DNA from: UBA11051 sp964390495
Lineage (GTDB): Bacteria; Armatimonadota; Zipacnadia; Zipacnadales; UBA11051
DNA: 64,000 nucleotides
Assembly: GCA_964390495.1 (NCBI GenBank)
Contig: CAYMIN010000011.1
Location: 71,469 to 135,468, forward strand
Direction: 5' to 3'
Part shown: positions 17,301-27,500 of the stretch, piece by piece
How the letters are laid out: each line of letters opens with the position of its first letter
How positions within the stretch are numbered: the stretch's first letter is position 1
Position numbers and translations under genes: made by a program
Notes under the pieces: model-generated
Told to the model about the DNA's origin: nothing
The model's input: only the letters and a program-made list of their open reading frames with translations
The model's database searches: none

Positions 17301-20300
17301 ATGAGAACAACATTACTGGCTGGTTGTCTGATGCTGTTTGTGGCAATGGTGTATGGTAAGGACGGGCGGAGTTACTACGATGACGCGATGATGGCAGGCG
17401 TGAGGGAGAAGATCGCGAAGTACGACTGGGCGAAGGCGCAAGTGCCCGCCGCCGAAGCCAACTGTGAGTGGTATATGGATATGTCCGACCAGGAGCTGTG
17501 GGACCTGGTGCCGCCGCCGCAGCAGCTCAGGGCCATCAATGTCTGCCACGGAGTTGGGTGTCCCTTTTGCGGTGAGGAGATCATCCGCAAGGCCGGCCAC
17601 TACCCGTGGAAGATGAGCCGCGAGCAGCCCTTCAAGGTGACCTGCCCCGTATGCAACCGGACCTTCCCCGAAAACGATTTCGAGCCCTGGAATACCGCAG
17701 GCAAAGACGGGCAGCCGGAGTCAGGCGACAGGATCATTGACAAGGGCATCGGCTGGGTTGACAAAGACGGCAACCGCTACTATTTCGTGGCCTACTATAT
17801 GTTCTGGCAGCGCTGGAATCGCGATATTCTGGGTGGCATGCGGAGTCTGGGTGAGGCCTATCTGCTGTCCGGCAACCCGGTCTATGGGCACAAAGCGGCG
17901 ATCCTGATGTGCAAGCTGGCCGGCGAATACGAGCGCTTCGACTATGGCACCCAGTGCTATCACGAGGGCATCTGGAACGTCAGGGGACGGATATCCGACT
18001 ACATCTGGACGACCGGCAATGACAGCACCGTGGCCCTGGCGTATGACGCGATCTATCCGGTCTTCGACGAGGACCCGCAACTGCTGGCCTTCCTGAAGGA
18101 GAAGGGGATTGACAACCCCCGTGATCATATCGAGCTTAACATGCTCAAGATCATGGCTAACGACATCTACACCGGCTACGCCGCCGGCAACATGGGCGCC
18201 CATCAGCGGACGATGTGTTATCTGGCGCTGGCGATGGATAATGACGATCCGGAGAGGGGGCTGACGACTGAGCAGGCGCGCGAGTGGCTGATGAGCGGCG
18301 AGGGCCGGATCGAGGACCTGCTCTGGAACGGCTTCTGGCGCGATGGCATGGGCGGCGAAAGCTCGCCCAGCTATTCGTCGGGCTGGTGCTACAAGTTCTA
18401 CCAACTGGCGGAGCTGCTGCCCAAGCTCGGCATCGAGATCTGGGATAACCCCAAGCTCAGGGCGATGGCCGACATCGGCCTGGAGATGGCGGTTACCGGC
18501 AAGTTCTGCCCGTGCATCGGCGATTGCGGAGGCGTGCAAGGCAGCGGGGCGGTCGCCTGGCATGCCTCCTTGCAGGGACCGGCGTTTACGCACTATGGAG
18601 AGGCCAAATACGCCAAGGCGCTGGCCCAGATCAACGCTACTTCGAGGAACTTGTGGGAGGACTATTTTGACGAAGCAGCGGTCGCGGCGGTTGTCGAGAA
18701 AGAGGGCAAGGCCCTGGATTGGAAGACGCGTAACATCGGCGGCTACGGGCTGGCAATACTGGAAAGCGGCAAGGGCGAGCACCGCCGCGGCGCCAGCATG
18801 TACTACGGCGCTGCCACCGGCGGCCACGGCCACCGCGACCGACTGACGCTGGGACTGTTCGCTTACGGCTACCCGCTGTTCCCGGAGATGGGCTATCCGA
18901 CACCGTTCCGGACGCCCAAGCGGGGCCTGTGGACCAGTAACACCATCAGCCACTACTGCGTGCTGATTGATCAGGTGCCGCACCGGACGGCGGACGCGGG
19001 AGATCTGAATACCCTGGCCGCCTCGCCGGAAGTGCAACTGATGGATGCCTCGGCTGAGATCGCTTATACGGGGATGGCCTCGCTTTACCGGCGGACGGCG
19101 GCGTTGATTGACATATCCGAGCAGGATTCCTATCTCCTGGACATCTTCCGCGTGCGCGGCGGCAGCGAACACCACTGGAGCTACCACGGACCGGCGCACT
19201 TCTCCGACTTCAGCGTCAGCGGCGGGCAGCCCGGCCCGGTGCAGGAAGGCACGCTCGCAGGTGAGGACATCCCCTATGCCGGCGAGATACCTGCCGCGAT
19301 GAGCAAGACGGGCCTGGCACTGCCGCTGCTGAAGGCGGAGGGCCTGATTACCGAAGGGGACTACGGGGAGACCTCGAAAACCGGCTGGGCCGCGTACGGC
19401 AAAGGCTTTTTGACGCGATGTCAGGGCGCGGAGATCAAAATCAAGACCCCCGAGATTGCGGCCGGCAAGGTCAAGGTCTTCATGCACATCTACGACTACA
19501 ATAAGGGAACCAATCAGCTTGACATCAGCCTCGGCGGGGTGACCAAGACCTTCCTGTGCGCACCGACCGGCACAGTCGGCAACTACTGGGCCTCCGAGAT
19601 TTACGAGCTGCCGGAAGCGGTCAGCCAGGTGGCGCTGAACGCCAAAGCCGTGGGGCAGACGTATATCCAGATTGATAGTATCGTCATCACCAGCGACCTG
19701 CGCGGCAAAGAGCCGATAGTGCAGGACATCAGGAGCAGCGGCTTCAACTACCTGTTCAATATCCGCCGCATGCAGCCGCAGGGGATGTGGTCGGCTACCT
19801 GGCGCAAGCCGGATGAGGATGTAGCCATGACCGTGACGATGCCTGCCGGCTGCGTGGCAGAGGTGATCCTGGGCGACGGGATCCCGGAGCTGCAGCCGGG
19901 TAATCCCGACACGATCCAGTACACGCTGGGGCATAATCAACTGCCGGAAGCGCAAGCTCAACAGGGCGAAGAGCTTTTCCGCAACTATGTAGCCGTGGTC
20001 GAGCCGCACACGGGCAAGGCCAAGGTCACCGCGGTCGAGCACCTGCAGGGCGAAGGCGGCAGTCCGGAGACCGTCGGCCTGGCTGTGCGTCGCGCAGGTG
20101 CCACCGACTTCGTTCACAGCTCATTGTCAGCCGAGCAGCGCTGCACCTGGCAGGCGGCGGGCAAGCCGCTGGTCGTCGCCGCCGAGTTTGCCCTGCTGAC
20201 CCTGGACGACCAGGGCATCAAGCGCGTCGTAGTGATCAACGGGACGCTGCTGGAGTATGGCGATTTCGCCTTGCATCCGGCCGCCTCGCCGGCGGGCAAA

Positions 20301-20807
20301 GTGCTCAGCGTGGATCTGGCGAATAATGCCATCACTATTGATACGGCGCTCGCCGCGCCTGAGGCGTGCCAGGATACCGTGGCAATTCTGGGCAACGAAC
20401 TGCAGCGGACCAGCTACACCATCAGGCGGGCCGAGGTTGCCGACCAAGCCACAACCCTCGACTTCGGGCATGTGCTACTGACCATCGGCATGGGGGCGGT
20501 AGCCGCGGCCGATGAAGCGGCCAAGACGATCACGGCGGACCGGCCCCTGAGCGGCTATGGGCGCATTGACGGCGGCAGACATGCGGGTCGCTGGCTCTAC
20601 AATGAGGACAAATCGAAGGGATTCAGGATCGGCTCTATCAGAGGCCAGACCTTCACGCTGGAGGATGTAGAGGGCAGCCTCGAGGACATCTTCACAGACG
20701 CGGACGGTGATGGGCGGCGGCTCTACTGGATCAGCGAGGTCGGCCCGGGAGACACCTACCGGATCCCCACTACGACCTACTACGCGCGAGACAGCAGGAC
20801 GGATTGA
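17301..20807 (+). CDS. Exported heparinase II/III-like polysaccharide lyase, protein 1
   Basis: 1168 residues with a short signal peptide (MRTTLLAGCLMLFVAMVYG). A four-cysteine zinc-ribbon-like module sits near the N terminus (CPFC at 87-90, CPVC at 115-118). An alpha-helical toroid follows to about 480. The heparinase II/III C-terminal signature GGHGHRDRLTLGLFAYGYP with EMGYP follows near 510, and SNTISHYCVLIDQ near 545. In lyases of this fold a Tyr/His pair abstracts the C5 proton of uronic acids and a zinc ion supports the fold. The last 500 residues are beta-rich. No acidic-polysaccharide substrate can be named. It is followed by two further members on the same strand. The ATG at 17301 has only a weak ribosome site. 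Confidence 0.75.
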   Translation: MRTTLLAGCLMLFVAMVYGKDGRSYYDDAMMAGVREKIAKYDWAKAQVPAAEANCEWYMDMSDQELWDLVPPPQQLRAINVCHGVGCPFCGEEIIRKAGHYPWKMSREQPFKVTCPVCNRTFPENDFEPWNTAGKDGQPESGDRIIDKGIGWVDKDGNRYYFVAYYMFWQRWNRDILGGMRSLGEAYLLSGNPVYGHKAAILMCKLAGEYERFDYGTQCYHEGIWNVRGRISDYIWTTGNDSTVALAYDAIYPVFDEDPQLLAFLKEKGIDNPRDHIELNMLKIMANDIYTGYAAGNMGAHQRTMCYLALAMDNDDPERGLTTEQAREWLMSGEGRIEDLLWNGFWRDGMGGESSPSYSSGWCYKFYQLAELLPKLGIEIWDNPKLRAMADIGLEMAVTGKFCPCIGDCGGVQGSGAVAWHASLQGPAFTHYGEAKYAKALAQINATSRNLWEDYFDEAAVAAVVEKEGKALDWKTRNIGGYGLAILESGKGEHRRGASMYYGAATGGHGHRDRLTLGLFAYGYPLFPEMGYPTPFRTPKRGLWTSNTISHYCVLIDQVPHRTADAGDLNTLAASPEVQLMDASAEIAYTGMASLYRRTAALIDISEQDSYLLDIFRVRGGSEHHWSYHGPAHFSDFSVSGGQPGPVQEGTLAGEDIPYAGEIPAAMSKTGLALPLLKAEGLITEGDYGETSKTGWAAYGKGFLTRCQGAEIKIKTPEIAAGKVKVFMHIYDYNKGTNQLDISLGGVTKTFLCAPTGTVGNYWASEIYELPEAVSQVALNAKAVGQTYIQIDSIVITSDLRGKEPIVQDIRSSGFNYLFNIRRMQPQGMWSATWRKPDEDVAMTVTMPAGCVAEVILGDGIPELQPGNPDTIQYTLGHNQLPEAQAQQGEELFRNYVAVVEPHTGKAKVTAVEHLQGEGGSPETVGLAVRRAGATDFVHSSLSAEQRCTWQAAGKPLVVAAEFALLTLDDQGIKRVVVINGTLLEYGDFALHPAASPAGKVLSVDLANNAITIDTALAAPEACQDTVAILGNELQRTSYTIRRAEVADQATTLDFGHVLLTIGMGAVAAADEAAKTITADRPLSGYGRIDGGRHAGRWLYNEDKSKGFRIGSIRGQTFTLEDVEGSLEDIFTDADGDGRRLYWISEVGPGDTYRIPTTTYYARDSRTD

Positions 20808-20956
20808 GCAGGCTGGCCGACGGCTGTGAGGCTCTCACCGAGGTTCCGCGCGAGCTAGCTGTGCGCTAGGCGCTCCACCTCAATAACCGAGGACAGAGAC
20901 CGGGAAGGTTGCAGGGCGCTTGGGCCGAACTAGGACCTCGGGTTCGACCAGCCAAT

Positions 20957-23900
20957 ATGAGGCAGGTGGTAAGGATGGACCGGGAACTGCTGATCTTCGC
21001 TGTCTTGCTGGTACTGCTAGTGGCGCAGTGCCGAGCGCAGGAGAATCCGCCTGATCCCCTGGTGGCCTACGCCCCTGATGTGGTGGGGGTGGGGCGCATG
21101 TTCATGGTCGCGCTGAAGGTGCCGACTGAGGCGCCCGAAGTCAAGGTCACAGTGCCGGATTGCGTGGAGCTGTTCGACCGCACGCCCCTGCCTACGGAGC
21201 AGGAACTGCGCAAATACTATTTCCGCAGTCTCAAGTCCGCCCCGCAAGCGGCCATCGTCTTTGCGCACCCCGACCACAATATCACCATTACCATCGCGAT
21301 CTGGTCCTTTGAGGATTTGCGGCAGTTCCGGGAATTGAAGGGGGCGCAGTTGCCTCGGCGCTGGCCGCTGGGCGAGCCGCTGCCGGAACTCAAGCAGCAA
21401 CAGCTATTCCCCACCGGTGCCGAAGTCAAAAGCGACGAGGGCAGCGGCGGCTGGCTGGCGGTTCCCGATGATGTCATCTGGGAGATGCAGCCCGATAGCA
21501 CCATCCCGCGCTGGCACTGGGTCAACCTGCCGCTGGGGTGCCCGGTGCACGGCAAGGCGATCTACAAGCAGCGGGCCTATTACCCGTGGCACTTCGAAAC
21601 CTCGATGCCGCCCTGGGATTTCAAGATTCGCTGCCCGGTGGGTGACGAGGTCTATCCCTCCAACGACTTCGCCAGTGGTGACCTCACCAGTGGCGATTTT
21701 TCCGACGACGGTATCGGCGGCGGCTACCTCCAGGACGGCAACCACTATGGCTTCATCGCCGAGGTCTGCCAGTACTACTGCCGCCGGATGATGACAGTCG
21801 CGCCCTCGTGCGCCAACAGCTACGTGGCCACCGGTGATGTCAGGTATGTTCACAAGGCGCTGGTGGCGCTCTCGCGTCTGGCGGTCGAGTACTCGTACCT
21901 GGCCACCATGACCCACCACCGTCATCGCAACTCCGTGCGTCAGGTCGAACGACTGGGACAGGACCGCTTCGAAAACGGTCCTTACCTGCGCGCGACCGGC
22001 TTCAACACTTACCCGATCGAGCAGCCCGGCCAGCAGATCGCCCATGCCGAGGCCTATGACAAGATCTTCCCGGCAATCGCGAAGGACCCGGAGATCATCC
22101 CCTTCCTGCAGGGCAAGGGCTTCGATGTCAAGACGCACCAGGACGTGCGGCGCTTCATCGAGGAGAACCTCTTTGCCGTCTGGATGCAGGGGAGCATGGA
22201 TGCCTCCTGTGCCTCCAATGAGCCATATTCGCAGTGGGGCTTCGCGCGCATGGCCGAGATCCTCGACTACGAACGCGGCACCGACTTCATGGATTTCCTC
22301 TACTACGGCGCGGTCTTTGAGTTCAATCCCATGATCATCTTCGCGCCTAATACCTTCTTCCGTGACGGCTCGCCCTTCGAATCGACCGGCGGCTACAACG
22401 GCATGCACGTGATGGGCCTCGCCCCGATTGTCGAGATTATCGAGCGCATGCGCCAGCGCCATCCTCAGCGTTATTCGCTGGAGAAATACCCCTCTCTGGT
22501 CAATCGCCGCTACCGCAATATCTTTGACTTCTCCATGGACACTGTGACCATAGACCGCTACTTCCCGCAAATCGGCGACGGCGGCACCTGGCCGCAATAC
22601 CAAATCGGCCAGCGATGCACTTTCCAGAATGGCGGCTTCCAGGCCTTTGAGCATGCCTACAAGATATTCAAGGACCCCAAGTTCGCCTGGGCGTTGGCTC
22701 GCGATGCCAAATGGCAGCCCTCGGCAGACTTCCCCTTTACCCGCGAGGAGATCGAGAGGGAGGCTGACAAGTGGCCCGATGACTGGAATAATGGCAGCTC
22801 GCTACACGACGGCTACCGGCTGGCCATTCTCCGCAGCGGCGAGGGCAACAACAAGCGCGCCTTCTGGTTCTACTATGGCCGGGCCCGGGGACATTGCCAG
22901 GACGAGATCATGAGCTATGGCCTTCACGCCTACCGCTCCCGGCTGCTCAACCACATGGGCTATCCGCGCAACTGGGGCTACTGGGAGCCGGCGTGGTCGA
23001 GTCACTTCGCCGCCCGGCAGTTCCCCTACCAGACAATGAGTGCTCAGGCGCATCTGTTTGCTGATGCCGGTGCCGTCCATGTCGCCGAAGCCCGCGCCCA
23101 GGACCAGGTGGAGAAAATAGACACTGAACAGACTATCGAGCTACCTGCCGACAACTGGCAGCGTCGCGCCGTGGCCCTGGTTGATGTCTCACCCGATGAT
23201 TTCTACTGCGTGGACTTCTACCGCATATCGGGCGGTGAAGAGCACTGGTGGCCGTTCCACTGCATGGAGGGCGAATTCTCCACCGGCGGCATAGACCTCA
23301 CCAAGCAGGAAGGTGGGACCCTGGCCGGACCTGATGTCCCCTACGGTGACGAAACCTGGCTCAAGGCGCACGGCTGCAGTAAGAGCAGCTACGGCTGGAG
23401 TGGCATCATGTTCCCCTTCGCCCACCTCTACAATGTCGAAAAGGGGCGCAGTGACACCCCCTGGCATGCCGACTGGGAGCTCAAAGACGCTCATGGCCTG
23501 CATATCCGCCTCAATGTCCTGGAGGCTGATGGGACCGAGGCCAATATCTGTGACGGAACCTCACCGGCCGGCGGCGACCCCTACGAGATGAAGTGGATCA
23601 TGCTTCACAAGCAGGGCGAGACCCCGCTCAGGACCCAACTGCTGAGCCTCATTGAGCCTTACGTGCAAGGTCCGCTGATTCGCCGGGCGCAACCGCTGCA
23701 GCTTTCCGGTGAGGACGAGGCCGGCTTCTCGGCACAGGCCTGCACCGTGCAACTGGCGGACCGCACTGATACGCTCTTCCATTCGGCCGACGCCACGGTT
23801 GAGCGCCAGGCCGCGGGCGGCTTCCACTTCGCCGGGCGCTTCGGCTTCTGGGCCGAAAAGGACGGTGTGCCGGTGGCCATGTCGCTGGTCGGGGGCACCC

Positions 23901-24532
23901 GTCTCACCAAAGGTGAGCTGGGCATCGAGCTGTCCAGTCCCGAGTACCGGGCCGAGATCATGCAGGTGGACCGCGACACCGAGACTATCACCGTCTCACC
24001 CCCACCACCGTCTGCAGATGCCATGATCGGCGCGCATGTGTTCATCACCGATTCGGTCCGCAGGCTGGCCTATCAGGTGGTATCCGCCGCAATCGAGGGC
24101 AACGCCGCCCGCCTCAGTTTGGATATGGACTCCCGCATCGGCGTGGGCAAGGTGACCGGGACTGGCGACTATACAGTCAACACCGACACACCTTTCCAGC
24201 TCCGTGGCTACCGTTACTACCACCGAGCCCGGCTGGTCAATGCCGACCATAGCGTCGAGTACAAGCTCCTGACCGTCCGCGGCGCCCAGTACGCTATGAT
24301 TGATCCGGGAATCTACCCCGAGGCCAAGGCCGACAAACTCGCCGCCGAATTCGCCAACGGTACCTGGTTTGAGGTGTACGACTACGGGGTCGGGGATGAA
24401 GTCGTTTGGCCGTATGCGGTGAGTGTTGAGTATGTCGGCAACAGCACCTACCGGGTCGCAGCTCCGGTATCCGTGACCCTCAACCTCCCCAAGGACAGCA
24501 CTGCACATGCGGCCAAGCTGGCGGACGAGTAG
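20957..24532 (+). CDS. Exported heparinase II/III-like protein 2
   Basis: About 1191 residues. Two starts are possible: the ATG at 20957, which gives a positively charged signal peptide (MRQVVRMDRELLIFAVLLVL), and the ATG at 20975 with a purine-rich stretch just before it. The signal peptide ends near VAQCRAQ. The zinc-ribbon position is degenerate: CPVH near 195 and CPVG near 226. An alpha-toroid domain follows, then GHCQDEIMSYGLHAYRSRL with HMGYP near 655, the counterpart of the GHxHxD...DxGY block of heparinase II, with His-Cys-Gln in place of His-x-His. The C-terminal 450 residues are beta-rich. Changes at the signature suggest a different specificity or loss of lyase activity. The gene is 16 nt upstream of protein 3 and probably in one transcript with it. 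Confidence 0.7.
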   Translation: MRQVVRMDRELLIFAVLLVLLVAQCRAQENPPDPLVAYAPDVVGVGRMFMVALKVPTEAPEVKVTVPDCVELFDRTPLPTEQELRKYYFRSLKSAPQAAIVFAHPDHNITITIAIWSFEDLRQFRELKGAQLPRRWPLGEPLPELKQQQLFPTGAEVKSDEGSGGWLAVPDDVIWEMQPDSTIPRWHWVNLPLGCPVHGKAIYKQRAYYPWHFETSMPPWDFKIRCPVGDEVYPSNDFASGDLTSGDFSDDGIGGGYLQDGNHYGFIAEVCQYYCRRMMTVAPSCANSYVATGDVRYVHKALVALSRLAVEYSYLATMTHHRHRNSVRQVERLGQDRFENGPYLRATGFNTYPIEQPGQQIAHAEAYDKIFPAIAKDPEIIPFLQGKGFDVKTHQDVRRFIEENLFAVWMQGSMDASCASNEPYSQWGFARMAEILDYERGTDFMDFLYYGAVFEFNPMIIFAPNTFFRDGSPFESTGGYNGMHVMGLAPIVEIIERMRQRHPQRYSLEKYPSLVNRRYRNIFDFSMDTVTIDRYFPQIGDGGTWPQYQIGQRCTFQNGGFQAFEHAYKIFKDPKFAWALARDAKWQPSADFPFTREEIEREADKWPDDWNNGSSLHDGYRLAILRSGEGNNKRAFWFYYGRARGHCQDEIMSYGLHAYRSRLLNHMGYPRNWGYWEPAWSSHFAARQFPYQTMSAQAHLFADAGAVHVAEARAQDQVEKIDTEQTIELPADNWQRRAVALVDVSPDDFYCVDFYRISGGEEHWWPFHCMEGEFSTGGIDLTKQEGGTLAGPDVPYGDETWLKAHGCSKSSYGWSGIMFPFAHLYNVEKGRSDTPWHADWELKDAHGLHIRLNVLEADGTEANICDGTSPAGGDPYEMKWIMLHKQGETPLRTQLLSLIEPYVQGPLIRRAQPLQLSGEDEAGFSAQACTVQLADRTDTLFHSADATVERQAAGGFHFAGRFGFWAEKDGVPVAMSLVGGTRLTKGELGIELSSPEYRAEIMQVDRDTETITVSPPPPSADAMIGAHVFITDSVRRLAYQVVSAAIEGNAARLSLDMDSRIGVGKVTGTGDYTVNTDTPFQLRGYRYYHRARLVNADHSVEYKLLTVRGAQYAMIDPGIYPEAKADKLAAEFANGTWFEVYDYGVGDEVVWPYAVSVEYVGNSTYRVAAPVSVTLNLPKDSTAHAAKLADE

Positions 24533-24548
24533 TACGGGAGGGGAGGCG

Positions 24549-27500
24549 ATGGCTAGGCAGCGACTGCATGTTGATAGCCCGGGCGAATTGGCGTCACGGG
24601 CGCGCCTGCGATGCCTACCGATAATGGCGGCGGGGCTGGTAGCGGCACTCACGGCTCTCGCCTCGACGGTGCGCGCCGCCGAGTTGGCCTACTCGTGGCA
24701 TGCGCCCGACCGCGCCGCCAAGGTTGCGGAGCTGATCCCCGGCCGACAGCTAGCGATGCCGCCGCCCGAGCAGTTCATGGCTGACTGGACCCGCACCCGC
24801 ATCGCGATGTGGGAGCGGGACCATGAGCCGCTGGAGCCGGAAGAAGCGTATCAGACTTACGCCAAAGCTGACACCCCTGACGACCAACTCGAGGCCCTGA
24901 TTCCCGACCATATTTCGCCCTTCGGCCGGGTCCTGGAGGGGGACCCTGGCAGGGAAAGGGCCGAGGGCGCTATGGTCTCGTACTGCCCCCTGTGCGGGGC
25001 GATCGACTCGTGGCTTCTGCCGAGCGTGAGACTGGACCCCGACAATCCCTTCCACGCCACGACCGCCTGCTGCGGGCAGGACCTGTACGAACGCGAACAG
25101 GATATGCCCGATGACTATAAACTGCGCCCCAACAGCAGCGCCGAGTTTGTGCACCTGGACGGCACGGTCAAGGCAGTTCCCGCATACGAGTTCACCGACA
25201 AGCAGGGCGTGAAGTGGCAGATCTTCCCGGGGACCTTGGTCGCCCACGCCCGCTGGGGTGGGGTCGCAGGCCGCGCCGACGGCCTGATGAACGCCTTCTA
25301 CGACAGCGGCAATCCGCTGTATGTGCACAAGCTGGCGGCACTTCTGGACCGGGTGGCGGAGGTTTACTACGGGCTGCCGCTGTCGTACCGCAACGAGCTG
25401 GCGACCGGCGAGGACGGCAAGCCGCTGACCCGCGCCGAGTGGGAGGCCTGGCCGCGGCCGCTGCGGGCGGGGTACACGTGCAATAAATCGCCCTGGAACC
25501 GGGGGCGTCCCTGCATCAGCCGGGGCTGGGTCTTCCAGGGCAATGAGCTGACCTGGGTCGAGCCATTCGCTCGGGTCCGCCACCATCCCACCTTCAAGTA
25601 TTACTCGCAGAAGAAATATGGCGATCCGGAAGCCCTCGACCGCAAGATTATGACCAAGCTGATGCGGGAGCTGGCCCTGCTGTTCGAGAGCTTTCCCCTG
25701 CAATCCGACTACCAGGACGGCGCCTATACCGACCTGATGATGCTGGGGATCCTGTTGGAAAACGAGTACCTGTTCGACTTCGCCGCCGGCCACCAGGAGT
25801 GCGTGCTATATAACCACCATTATCACGACGGGATGAATGGTGAGGGCGCGCCCAACTACATGGACATGCTCAACCGTTACTACCGCTATATGGCGGATCC
25901 GCACGGTTGGCTGGAGTTCGCGCCCGATTTCCTGGAAAAGCAGCCCTTCTTCGCCGTCGCCAGCAGCGAGCTTCGTAAGGTCTGCACGATTCGCGGAAAC
26001 CAACTGGGGTTCGGGGACCAGCATAACTACACCTTCGGCCGGCCCTTTACCACCGACCCCGAGCAGGTCAAGGCCAACGAAAAGTGGCCCAGCATGAACT
26101 GGCCGGGCTACGGCATCGGGATTCTCCGCGTCGGCGGTCACGGCCACCGCCAAGAGGTGTTCATGACCTATGACCGGGTCTCGCTGCACGGGGCCGGTGA
26201 CAAGCTGGGTATCGAGTGTTGGGTGGACGGAGTGCCGGTAATGCGCGAGGGCGGGTATGCGGCCCATTGGCACACGGCATATCTGGATAAGTCCAAGCCT
26301 GAGATCCAGGCATTCCTGAAGATGCCGTACCCGCACGAGCCCTTCGAATGTCGGCGCTACTCCGGCATGGAGTTCGACTGCTGGACCTGGGCCCACAGCC
26401 ACATCGCCCACAATACGGCGTCGGTCAATGAGCTGGGCACGGGGCTGGGCTGGTCGGATAACGAAGGCTTCGGGGAGTTAGTCACCTTCAAGGGTGGCGA
26501 GGTGCCTGATGAGCCGGGCGCGAGCTTCCAGGTGCTCGATTCCCGGGACCTATTCTCCTTCGAGCGCATGGGAGTGGAGGTGGACGAGTTCCGCCGGGCC
26601 TTGCTGGCGGTGGAGGGCCCGGATGGCCGGCCCTATGCGGTTGACATCCTGCGCCTGAAGGGCGGCCAGCGCCACGCTCTGTACCAGAGTGCGTGGGCCG
26701 AGCGGGCGGAAGAAAACCTGCCGCCCGTAGCCTCCGAGGAACCCGACCTGGCGGTGTATCTGGATAAGCTCAGGAATCAGCCGCCCGACAGCCTGCCTTC
26801 CCGCAGGGAGTACCGGCAGGTCCGGCCTCTGCAGGTGCTTGAGCCGCCGCCCGCGCTGTGGGGCGTGATCTGGAAGACCGATTACGCGGCCTACGCGCCT
26901 TTCAAGGCTGACGGGACCAGACCCAAGCGCCCGCTGCCCGAGGATGTGGGCCGGGTGCGCCTGCGTCTGATCGGCCTCAAACAGGACGACAATACTACCC
27001 TACTGCGGGGCCGAGGACCGTGGGTCACCCACATCAATCAGCCTCTGCCGAATGGTGAGACGCTGACGGATAACCTAGCCTTCCGGGATGCCTGGGACTT
27101 TTTGATCGAGAGCCGGGCCCTGCCTAATGGGCAGGACCAGGAGACGCTCAAGAGCCTCTACCTACACGTCCTGGAAGGGTTCCGTGAGGGCGAAGCGTCA
27201 GTCATCGCGGCGGTCAAGCGGCTGCCGCTGGCGCGGGCCACGCAGTTGCCACAAGACGTTGTGGCGCTGAGCTTGGCGATGGGCGGCGGGCATACCGACA
27301 CGGTCATCTTCCAGCCCGCTCCTGGGGAGGTCCGCTTGCACGACGGCCTGTCAACCGATGCCCGCTACGCCCTGGTACGGCGCGATGCCGGCGGCGAGGT
27401 GACCGAAGCCCACCTGGTGCGGGGCAGCAGTCTCAAGTGCGGGAAGTTCTCCGCAACCGTATCCGGCGATTTCACAGGCACCATCGTGGACCTGGTCGGC

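Noticed and set aside
17721..20117. 798-codon open frame on the minus strand opposite lyase protein 1
   Set aside because: It is a shadow frame caused by high G+C in third positions; it has no domain pattern or ribosome site and the plus-strand protein has clear lyase motifs and a signal peptide.
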